Below are positions 37,438-49,500 of a DNA stretch of 64,000 nucleotides, piece after piece. The stretch spans positions 1,720,049 through 1,784,048 of the forward strand of contig NW_017804342.1 in the NCBI RefSeq assembly GCF_001625305.1. The letters are read 5' to 3'. Numbering within the stretch: the stretch's first letter is position 1; each line of letters begins with the position of its first letter. A model generated the notes under the pieces. It had not been told where the DNA came from. It worked only from the letters and a program-made list of their open reading frames with translations, and did no database searches. This DNA comes from Branchiostoma belcheri. Lineage: Eukaryota; Chordata; Leptocardii; Amphioxiformes; Branchiostomatidae. A program made the translations under genes and the position numbers.

Positions 37438-38389
37438 TAGACAAGTCGTTCTGAGTGCTTTATTCTAAAACATATCATGTTTCTTCTGTTGACCGTGCCT
37501 TTACTATTGAAAGACCATGTTGATGAAATCAAAATGGTGCTAAATGTAGGCCAGCTATATCATATGCGATTTTATTGGAAACTACTTCTACTACAACATT
37601 TACTGACACAGAGCTAAAACTTTTTGTTTGTTTGTTTGTTTGTTTAGTTTGTTTGTGTGTTTTATTAGGACCTACTTAATGTGTAACATACATTTTACAA
37701 TATTCTAATTAGAGTCCGCTACAATACGATTCGGCGTAATGTACAGAACAGAAACTAATACAATTGGTGGACAATAATTAAACAAAATGAAACTAGGTAA
37801 AATTAAAAGTGACCGGGATATGTACGTGTACAACATACATAACGGAAAAATATCTAGGTATGCAAGAACAACAGTTCTCTATAGCTAGAGATGTTTTAAC
37901 ATAATATATTTCTATGTAACAATAGTTTCACAAGTATGCACCAGGAATTGTACAATGTAAATTGTATGTAATGTTTAATTTCTATCGTCTAGTTGATTTG
38001 ACTAATTTATTTGTCAATGTTAAGTGGTTGCCTATAACTAAAGAACAGCATGGAACTTTCTAACCTAAGGAATTCACAACTAGCACTTAGTGCATGTCCT
38101 ATATTAGAATTCCAAACACATGTGTAATATTTACGAACAATTTTGTAAGAGTGAACTTGATATATGGGCTCATGTGGTGCCAGCAATTTTATCAAAGATT
38201 CTAAAGGAAGTTATCAAAATCTTATCTAAAAAGCCACATCATTTTTATGAGCCCCCAGTGCTCTCTTATGGAGTAGCTGGCAGCCGTCCAGAAATATTTC
38301 CAGTCTTCCTGTAAGTCTGACATCCATCATATTCTACACCCAGGGTGCTTGTCTTGTCGCTTCTCTCTATATGACTATATCGTTGAAGG

Positions 38390-38725
38390 TCAATTTAGGG
38401 CAGCAGAACTGCATGTTTAAAGTCGGCAGTTTTCTGGACACTATTTTAATGTAGGATCTACATTTCTTACATTTCATACTAATATTTCTGAGGCAAAAAT
38501 GCGATGCAAGTGACAAAAATATTGTTGTTTGGTTATCCTTTCGTTCTAGCTATTTTTTGTGGTACTGAACATGAAGAGACTCATTCCGTTTCTTAGGGGA
38601 ATTTCAAATGCTTAAACGATGAAATGATGATTAAAATGTGACAGTAATGTAAGTATCAGAATATGCGAATAAGTTTTTTTTTTAGTTTTGTTTTGCCACC
38701 CTGAATTGTTGGATTTGCGTGAAAT
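38390..38725 (+). mobile_element. MITE family 1, diverged copy
   Basis: Starts 'aggtcaatttagggcagc', ends 'gccaccctgaattgttggatttgcg' and keeps the 'gatgaaatgatgattaaaatgtg' block that corresponds to the 'tatgaaataatga' block of copies 1 and 2. Weaker match than the other copies. Confidence 0.35.
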
Positions 38726-40243
38726 TTTGCTTTAAGTAACACGCTCCTCTGTAGCATGTGGTAATGGGAGTAAAAGTTCGTCCGAAAATTTACAATATTA
38801 GCCTTGTATTTCTGTGGTCTACCACCATTTTGGCCAGATTTTTTTTGTTCGCCCTCTCGCATTTGTTTGGGGTCTTCAAAGGATGCCATCCATTAAATAA
38901 AATCAGTGTGGCCTTTGCTTTCCTACAAAATAGCTTGTGCAAGCAATAACAACATCGTTGTGCTTCAATATCCCAAGTTTATTACCCGTTTTTACACACC
39001 GTCAATAATGTTTCATGCATACTTACATATCTATAAATGGCCCCGGGCACAGCAAATGGTTGCGTTAAAACATGGGGCCTCAGAAGGGTTTATAAACCGG
39101 ATGTAAAAGTGCAAAATAATATCTCCATTGGAACATTGATTGGAAAGGAAAAAAATACTTACATTTTCTCAATGATTAAATCTATGTTTATTCGAGATTA
39201 GATACAGTCTAATAAAAACAATTGTTTTTGTATGTACAACTAGCATTGATTCTGACACTTTTGCTACTCAAAGGGCTCTTGCTGTTTGATTGATAGAAAC
39301 AATGATAATGAATGGATTGTGGCATGTTTACAATGTACATATCTACTAACTTTTGAATGTTGTTTTGAAGAGGTATATCTATATAGGTATATTTCATAAT
39401 AATGTACGTTATTGCTTTGTGAATCTTTATGACTTTAACATATTTGGATCTACATAGTATATATATACTCCAGTGTGATTTTAGAAACACCACATGACTG
39501 CAATGAAAGACAATTGGTAAACACATATACTGTCCAATATCATTCGCTTCTTCTGCAGTAGGAGATATAGCGTGGATTTTACTGTCTAATAGCAAGAATA
39601 GATTAACCAATCAACAGCCAACATATAGTATGGATTATTGAGCATTAAAAGCACTGAATAGTGCCTGTTTGACCAACCCATTGTGTGGGCTAGGCGGATT
39701 TTCTGAAGTATTTGTAACTAGATGTGACGGCGATGATTACAATAGTGTAGGTAATTACAGAGGGCATAGTTGTATAATTATATCAAAGGTGTGGAAAGAT
39801 ACGTAAAAGGTATGCAAAATAAAAGACAAAATTCTTAGTCGATGTCAGTGTCAATAGGCTATACGATAACGACATCGATGTCCTACGTTTTGGTCTGTGA
39901 CTATGTGACAACAAGCCCGATCAGTTTCTATAAACAACTGATATACGACCACATTCACTTCGCTCACTCGGCGGTATATTCAATGGTTAAAGAAACCTTA
40001 ACTGGCCAGGCATTATCATATAGCTAGAAGACGACGACCAATCAAAAATCTCAATTTTTAGGTGTTTATATCACCATCACCAACCCGGACGTGAATAATG
40101 ATCTTGACCAATTAGCGTTCGCTACGCTAACTCGGTGGTTTATTTGATGTTAATTGACTGACAAGGCCGTATTACAACATACACACATTGCGGTGGGTCA
40201 TTAATCCTTAAATATACACATTTGTTCGTGACATCATCAGCCC

Positions 40244-40249
40244 TTTATT
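40244..40249 (-). terminator. Poly(A) signal of receptor C
   Basis: TTTATT on the plus strand is AATAAA on the minus strand, 81 bases downstream of the receptor C stop codon. Confidence 0.5.
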
Positions 40250-40329
40250 GCATTACATCAAGGAATATTTTTCAACGATGTTGTCGTCTAATACACTTAT
40301 ATATTCCTGTTACAGTTATCTTTCTTATC

Positions 40330-40537
40330 TTACAATCTGGTAGTATTGGTATTGACGTTGTTATGACAATTATCACAGTGTCTCTGTTTGTAAGTGTTCC
40401 TCTGTATCAGTATCGCGTACTGACCGCTGGAAAAACCTCTCATCAGCTCCTGCAGATTGCCCTCCTCGATGTCTTCTACACCCTGTAAAAAATATCTATA
40501 TATCATTCATAATATTTATGAAATTATTATTGTGGTA

Positions 40538-40575
<38 letters not shown>

Positions 40576-43500
40576 CAGAATAGCCACAACATGGTCGATA
40601 GATATTAATAGTGCCTAATCAAATGACCAATTAAAGGCTTGCTGATACACCTTTTTAGATACAAAAGTAAAAACATGTGTACTAAATATTGTAACCTCCT
40701 GTGTATCCTTGTTTGCTAAAAAAACTACACTACAAATGTGTAGTATTTTAGTACGGACTGTAACTATTAGCATAAAATTTAGATGCTAGTAATTTCTGTG
40801 ACTCAACAGCATTTTAATTTTGTATAAATATTTCCTAGAAATGGACACAAATCATACTATGACAAAATTTTTTACAGGTAATATAATGTATTACAGTAGT
40901 TATGCCATGTAATAACTTTGAGTATGGTATTGAAAGCTACATATAAATCATAAAACAGGCAATGATATATAAACGACAGAGGTTAATGGTATGTTGTTAC
41001 CTTGGTCTTGAATCCTCGGAATCGACACCACAATATTTCTAGTACTGCCACTACACATCCTAGAACACAACCTGTTAAGGCAAAAAAATACCACAGCAGG
41101 TAAATTTTATGGAGGACATCCTCCGCGGACTCAAAATCTAATACGATATTTCGAAAAAAAAAGAATCTTTGAATTTTGAGGTTATAAGCCGTGTTAATCA
41201 AGAATTGCATGCATGTGTGGTGACAAGACATAAAAACCAAACAGACATGTTATTCTTGTATTCATCAACAGTATTACCTGTCCTTGTTCTAGAAATTCTA
41301 GCAAAACGGCTTGAAATTGCGCTGGATGCCTTTAACACGTACATATGTTCCATAGACTGTCTCTTTTTAGGTGTTTCTAGCCAATATGTAGCCTTTACCA
41401 GGCTTCGGGAGGCGGCTGGAAATCGGCCAAATAGAGACATAACATGCCGGAAGCGGGAGCGGCAACTGTTCTCTCCAGCAGACCAACTCCCCTGGCATGT
41501 TATCTCTCTATTTGGCCGATTTCTAGTTTTTCCAGTTGCCAATATGGCGTACGCTATAGCTAAGTCACAATCCGACATCTTTGTCCACCTACCCCCTGCT
41601 AGTAGATAGAAGATGCCGATGAAGTCAGCCATGGCCAGCTCCCGCGCGCTCGCGTCTTTCCTGGCGCCGTCCAGACTACAGCTGCTCCTCGGCCACCACG
41701 TGTCGCGCAGAAGGTCTATCCTCCCGGACTCCCGGAGCCGCAAGATTCTGAGTCAACCCAAAACATCGGTTTTTACATTATGATATAGTCAAGTTTGTCT
41801 AAAACGACCACTTACAGAGTGACAGAGGAAAAGTGGCAAATGTATGGCGACAAGACAAGACAGATCTAGAGAGCAAGCAAAATTTTTACTCGATTTTACA
41901 ATTAAAATAAACTACACCATTGACTTTATCGGACCAAATTGGCAACAATGCATGCATTGTAGAAAGACTGCCATACTGTTGCAATCAATGGAAAACTGTC
42001 CAATTCCATCAAGATTTCTCGCTGTCGTCATACGCAGTAATTTGGCCGTGTGCTGTTCCAAATAGTGGTCAATGTCACGTTAGACAAGTTGTGGGGTTAG
42101 GCAAGTCATACTTATGTCGATGGCGCAAAATCTGGACCGACTAAAACACTTACTCTTAGACTAACGACAATTTCTTCGTCACCACACAAAGTGTTTACAT
42201 TAGTAACTGAAGAACTGTATTCAGCGTTAGTCAGTGTCTACTGGGATGAGATGTCCTCCCCACATCCTGAGAGTAACGCTGTTGACAGTTTTATTGTCGC
42301 CAAGATAACGGCATAGAGCTGTACACTTACTCTAACGACAGTCTCTCCGTCCATGGGCTGTTATTCTGCGTAGCTATGCCGTACCCGCGGTACAGGAAAG
42401 GTGCCCCCGCCGTGGCTAGTCTACACTCCGTGTCACTCCTCGCTCTGTTCTGAAAGTACGGATCGTGCACCATGAAGATGTAGTTACTGGTCAGCACGCG
42501 GTCCATTCCTTCATTCACAGAGCTGACGAAACTCTCCCCGGGCCTCGCCTTCATCGCGTGCCACAGGCGTTCATACACGGAGTTGGTGCCTGGAAGATAA
42601 AAAAAAAGTGAAAACAAAAGATGGCTAGTAAAATTAACATTTGCAAACCAAATGCATTATCTTGCACAAAATTGACGCTCGTACCTTCCTGATTTTTAAA
42701 GAAGTCCAATAGCGAACCCTTATCCGTGATCCCGTACAGAATGGAACTCTGAGCGGCGAGGTCTTCCACGGATGACACGGGCACGCTGAGATGGCGCACC
42801 GTGAGGAAGGCCGTGAGGTTGGCGGTGTAGGTGGAGACCACGATGAGGGCAAACAACCACCACACACCGGTGATGATCCGGGCTGACGGGGACCGCGGGG
42901 GAGGCTCGCCACCTATCGGATCATGTAAACATTGCACCAGGACATCATTGCTTCGTCTCTATATTGCATTATTGTTTTGATTTGACAGCACGTCGACAGA
43001 ACGTACTGCGCCTGTGCAGAACCCCACATTTTCACGCTTTTCGGTGGATTTTTGGTCAACGTTGCATTGGAATTTTGCCTGTTGCAGAAGATATCTTTTC
43101 CAACATATAACATTTGGAAACTACAGACGAGATGTTAACCTTATATGCGCGAATAGGACCTTATATGAGACGTTCTACCGAAGTGCTATGTATAATACAC
43201 TACGGGTTTCGCGCAGGTGCAGTACGTTCTGCCGATCGACGTGCTTGATTTGACTACTTTGTCAATGAAAATATAGGGCTTGACTTTTATTCGCAACATT
43301 GGCATAGTGCTGTACTGTACTGTTTATAAAGTTGATATTACCTCATTCATAAATCCCCACATTTCGCAGTTACCTTTCCTCATGAGGGACCAGTACGCGA
43401 ACCACAGACTGTTCCTGAGGTTGAAGTCTCTGTCGTTGTCTGCATGGTAACTCTGCACACCCAGGCGGTACCGAGCTCGACTGGTCAGGTACAACAGGAT

Positions 43501-46500
43501 ACCCACTGCGAACATGCTGAGGTCAGAGGGAAAATAGTTGAAAACTAGAAATTTTCAAAGTGAGATATATTATCTATTTATTTCTGGTTTATTTATACAG
43601 GGTAGAAACCTCAGTGCTACATGTATTCAAAATCAGTGTTTTTCAGGAATGCCCTGTAACAACAAGTGAAACATAAAAAACAATGAAATTGACACAATAA
43701 AAATACATAACATAAATACATAAATCAAAGTCGTTATGCCAGGCCAAGGTCAGGAGGTCAGAGGTCAGCAGTGTTGCTTCAAAAGCTTCTTAAACGACAG
43801 GTAAGACGTGGCCACTCTAACTGTGGCAGGTAGGCCGTTCCAGGCAAATGCTCCACGGGAGGGCTACGAGTGGGGGCAGGATCAGGGAGGGCTACGAGTG
43901 GGGGAAGGATCAGGGAGGGCCTTCAGTGGGGGCAGGATCAGGAAGGGCTACGAGTGGGGGCAGGATCAGGGAGGGCTACCAGTGGGGGCAGGATTAGGGA
44001 GGGCTACTGAGGTGGGGGCAGGATCAGGGAGGGCTACGAGTGGGGGCAGGATCAGGGAGGGCCTTCAGTGGGGGCAGGATCAGGGAGGGCTACGAGTGGG
44101 GGCAGGATCAGGGAGGGCTACCAGTGGGGGCAGGATCAGGGAGGGCTACCAGTGGGGGCAGGATCAGGGAGGGCTATCATTGGGGGCAGGATCAGGGATC
44201 CTATACGCAAACCTTCTTCGGCCAGATTCTATTTGGACTTTAGAAAGTTTGAAAGATAAGTTTGAATTGTGCCTAGTTTAGTACATATGAGATGTTCTAC
44301 AGATTTGGAAAGAAAATACATAATGTTTACCTTCGTATATGGTCAGCTCTGTTAATTCTCACTTAAACTCATTCATATATATATTGTCAGACAGGAGTCT
44401 AAATGACTAAATCCCTCCTACATGCAATCCCTCCTGCATTTAAAGTGTGGTCCCCATATATAGCAGATTGGCAATATTCTACAGGTGCGGCCTGACCATG
44501 GATTTGTACAATAACGTTACAGCTTCCTTATTATTAGCAAGATTGGAAAATGTCCTCTTTACTGGCCCAAGAACTTGGTTGGCCTTTTGTGCAGCCACAG
44601 CAGAGTTGACATGAAAAGCAAGTTGTTTATCCGGTGTAACCAGGTGTGCAATTTCACCTTTGAACTTCATTGTATTCACCTGTGACCTAGCGACACGACG
44701 GAAGGAATGCCAGAGTCCCGGTGTACGTGAAGAAGAAATTAAAACATCTTGGAAAGCAGGTAAGACTTTAACATAAGAACATCCAAGTATTCTAATGTCG
44801 AGGGCGATAGTTTGAGATCACTTGTGTTGAAGAATGACCGCAGTAGGACGAGAAAGTATAGACATTTCCTAGACGTGAATAATTAAAGTGGAGATAAAGG
44901 GGAGGGGGGGCGGAAAAAAATACGCTCGGCCCCTTGCATTGCCACCTGCGGTTTCTAGACGCATTAGGTTGAAATTATATAGCTTGCTCAAATCAACTGG
45001 AACTCGATAAATTTTGTTTTATGTAAACCTTATTTTACAGTTAACAGCTTTAACGATAAATCTTTATAATTTCAATTTTTCATCATGTTTTTTCTTTAGG
45101 TTAGACATGCCAGCAGCAGGACAAGGGTCTTCCTCTAATGTTGTTCTTGTGTGATGGGTCTCCTATTGGGGTTTCCAACGTTGACTGCGACAGCAAAACA
45201 AGAATGTTGAAGACTAGACGGCAGCAGAAAGGGTCAACATGAATAAGGCTGGTAAGAAACGCTACATGTGTGGGGAGTGTGGGTACAGGACTGATCGAAA
45301 GTCAGTGTTATCCCAACATGAGAGAATCCATACAGGAGAAAGACCCTACAAGTGTGACCAGTGTGATTATTCTGCAGCACGAGAAGATACCTTGGTCCGA
45401 CATCTAGCAGGTCACACTGGCGAGAAACCCTACAAATGTGACCAGTGTGAGTTCAGTACGGCTGGGAGATCAAATATTTTCATGCATATGAGAACTCATA
45501 CAGGAGAAAAACCTTACAAGTGTGACCAGTGTGACTATTCTGCTAAACAGAAAAGTTCATTAAACTGCCATATGGCAAAACACACTGGTAAAAAACCATT
45601 CATGTGTGAGGAGTGTGGATTCAGGACAGCTGACAGATCGAACTTATCAAAACATATGAGAACCCATACAGGAGAAAAACCCTACAAGTGTGACCAATGT
45701 GACTATTCTGCAGCAAAGAAATCCGGCTTAGATGCCCACCTTGCAAAACACACAGGTAAAAAACCTTACATGTGTGGGGAATGTTCGTACTCGACTGCAG
45801 TAAGGTCTGACTTGTTAAAACATATGAGAACACATACAGGAGAAAAACCCTACAAGTGTGACCAGTGTGACTATTCTACAGCACACAATTCTTCCTTTTA
45901 CCGACATCTAGCAAAACACGCTGGTGAGAAACCTTACATGTGTGGGGAGTGTGGGTACAGGACATTGCGAAAGTGTACCTTACTCCTACACATGGCAACC
46001 CATACAGGAGAAAAACCCTACAAGTGTGACCAATGTGATTATTGTGTAGTACAGAAAGCTGAATTAAAGCGTCATCTCAGAAAACACACCGGTGAGAAAC
46101 CCTACATGTGTGGGGAGTGTGGGCACAGGACAGCTGACAGTTCCCACATGTCCCGACATATGAGAACCCATGCAGGAGGAAAACCCTACAAATGTGACCA
46201 GTGTAACTATTCTTCAGCCACTAGGTCTGTCCTATCCCGACATGAAAAAATTCACATGAAAGGCGCTACCTCTACAACTGTGACTCTCTCGTAGTGCCAT
46301 TCAGTACACCCAATCTTCTGTTCTTTGTATTGATAGAAAGCTTAATGATATGTCACAGTAATGTTCAAAACGGTCCATGAGGCTAGCCCTCCCAGCAGGA
46401 TAACAACAATTAGGAACAGGTAACAGTTAACGGTGTCGGTTACACTTCAGATTAACATAACAAAGAATCTGTTAACGTCTTTTCCTAAGATTTGTTGTGA

Positions 46501-49500
46501 CCGTCAAGAAGCCAGGAACATTGTCTGTCCACATGTTCAGATGAGAGGTGACTGCTGTATGTATCTTGTTTAAAAGAGAATAAAGTGTATCACAGCTGAA
46601 AAGTGGTGAATTTTTTTTCTAACCCTTCTCTCTCTCTTATACCGCCCCTTACAAGGTGACATACCCTTTCGTTAGCTTAATACAAGACGGGGTTCGCCAG
46701 GCCTCCGTTACACACATATCTTATAGTTTTCCTGATGATAACGTTATCATTTACATCGAACCCATGTAAGTTTGCCATTACGATAAGGATCCGATGTGCC
46801 AAACAAAATAAAGTAACGGAATAAGATAACAATTGAGATGGTGGAACTTTATGTTCCTTTGCTTACAATTAAATAAATAAAAAAATTATTTCCAGGCTAT
46901 GCATGATGTACAAAATGACTAATAAACTGGTGGACGTACCAACTACTAAGTACCTGATACTAGCCCAGAAGAGAACAAGAAATAGCCATGCCTTCAAGTA
47001 CCAGAGTCATCAACCAAGGATTGAGGTGTTCAAGAATTCATTCTTTCCTAGAACTATTGCACAGAGCGGAATTCACCAAGTACAGTAGGGGCATTGTCAT
47101 TAGATAGCTTTAAACAATGACTGGAGTTAGATGTTCAAGGGTTAGGTGTAACAAGTCGATCGATGTAATGTAGCCGGCTGCCGCCGCGCCGCGTACCTGC
47201 GAAGCTGGTGTGTTATACCGGTTATACAGATACAGATACAAAAATATCAGTAATATTTATTTTACCTTGCAATTATGGCTGCCCATACAATCCCAGAGAA
47301 GGGATGTACGAAGGCGAATGTGTCCCTCTCCGTGTCCTCAGTCCGTCTCATCACCATGACAATACCGTACTCCATGAACGGTTTGGTGAAATCCACAACA
47401 TCCTCACGCTGGGAGGTTATAGTGAGAGAACCAGTGGCCAGGTCAGCATTCTGAAAAAGGAATCATTAAATTTTATATAAAAAAGTTTAAAACAAACAAC
47501 ATTTTTTTAGGATTTAGCAGACAATCAATCTTGATTTAAATATTTCTGAAAGTTTGAAATTGCCATAAATCCTCTTACCCCCTTCATTATTTCGCCTATT
47601 ACACCGTCCCAGGTGCCGTTCTCCAGGGCATTTCCGGATTTGCGATCCGGAGTCTCCTGAAGAATGTACTCGAAGTCCATCGTTTTCTTCAGTTCCTCAA
47701 GAAGGTCCACACAGAAGCCAACAAACTTCCTTCCCGTTGAGGTTTCCTTCAGCATCACAAAGGGCTCTTCCTGTTGACACAATAAGTCTGCATTTTAACG
47801 CTTTTGTAGACATCAGAAAAACAAAACAAAAGATGTTCAAAAATAGAATCAGTTTTTAAGGGGATGGATATTAACGTAATGTGTGCGGTGACTATTACAA
47901 TTGGACATGTGACATTGCCATGATATGGCATGCCAATTGATATTTAAATAAAACCTATATGAACAGATTTTTTTTACAGATTTCTAGCGTGCATTGAGAT
48001 TATACATCTTAAATTGTAAGCAGCAGACACAAAGCTGTGAACATGTCTTGCACCTGGAAATCACTTTGAGTGTCTTTAACCTGGTCCTATATAAATATTT
48101 CCAATGACCTCCTAAGAAGAAAGCATTTGAACTCGCTGTGTATTATTGATCTTAAAAAGGCCGGTGGGAGCATGACACGGTGCTACCTTTAGTCATGGCA
48201 CCTACCACATTACCGCATATATCGATTTTCCTAGAGAGATATTTTCTGACTGAGCGAGTTTATGGCTATTCTGGGTAGAGGCCAAAGGGAAGAAATGTGT
48301 GATCGGTTACGAACAGAACACATTGATTCACAGTGCTTGATTTTCATTTCCTTTATATGACTACAAGTATACTGTAAGTAAGAGGCAAGAGAAGCCTTAG
48401 GAGAATTTTTTCTGCATGAACGGAGGTTTAATTGTACTTCGGGGCAATTCTAAGGTGTCAATATACTTTGTAGTCAAGCTAGAATTACGTATAGTCGTAT
48501 GCATGGCTCGTAGAATAACCCCTCACTTTATGAATAAGCGAAATAAATACACATACACTTTTACACAATTACATTCAGATAGGTGTTACGTAGAATCATC
48601 TAAAATTAATAATTTACCTGGAAAACGGCCACCCTTAGATGCTTAGCCGGAGCTCTTATTGCCATCTTGTGCCCTGCTGTAAAATAATCCGCTGTTATTC
48701 TTTCAGATCAAAATAAAAGGCAGATAGACGTACGGTTACAGGCTATGCTACAACACTAGCAATGATGGTGCATTCGTATTTTTTCATAAATCAAATTCAC
48801 CTGTATATCTGAGAAGGCTTATCATACTTGCAATACAGGATATTATGTACACATTCCTGGCATGTTTAAACAGACTTGAACACATATCATAAGAGATGAC
48901 TAAAATAGAAATGTCAAATTCTCTTACCAGGTGTAAAAAAGCTGTTGTAGTTTAACATTTGGCTGTCGTTACCATGGTGAAGTAGCCTTTGGAGCGTTGT
49001 TCCTTCTGCTTCGTTACTAACATTTCCTATGTACAAACACAAAAAAACAACAACTGAAATTCATGACAGTTACGTATACGACCACGTTTGACTTTAAGAT
49101 AATGATGAATCGTGTACATAATAACTTTGTGAAAAAATGTATTCATATTTTTGAACACTTAAACCGGTTTTAAGTATTATAATTGTGATATATATTTTGA
49201 GTTATGTATCGTTACTGCTAACATTGCTGTGAATGTAATGTCTAAAATTATAAGTAGTCGTTGTGAACATGATAATTACTTCCAGAAGGTTTAAAACAGC
49301 CCAGATGTATAAATGACTGAACAGATGATAGATTATTCTCCATCTTATCTCTCTGCAACACATTTGAAAGGGCCGACGGATTGACCTTCTAATCTTCCTT
49401 GAAGCACTGAAAAATTTAATCCGACATAATGGCTAATCGCTTCGTTTCAATTTAACCCAGGCACATTATTTAGATTTCTTGGACAAAATCTGCAAATTGA

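Larger units (their letters stand above)
37427..40329. other. Convergent spacer between receptors B and C
   Basis: Receptor B (+) and receptor C (-) end toward each other across 2.9 kb. The spacer holds a GTTT run at 37621-37658 that may be a LINE tail, a diverged MITE (38390-38725) and AT-rich DNA. No exon was recognised. Confidence 0.5.

Noticed and set aside
41169-41609. 146-codon plus-strand frame
   Set aside because: It crosses the receptor C intron hairpin and part of an antisense exon; no domain features.
43857-44198. Possible CRISPR-like array
   Set aside because: Units abut with no unique spacers, and the setting is a eukaryotic intron.
43808-44281. 157-codon Gly-rich open frame
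   Set aside because: It arises from the 28-base minisatellite, which stays open in several frames, and its opening matches the antisense of a LINE C-terminus.
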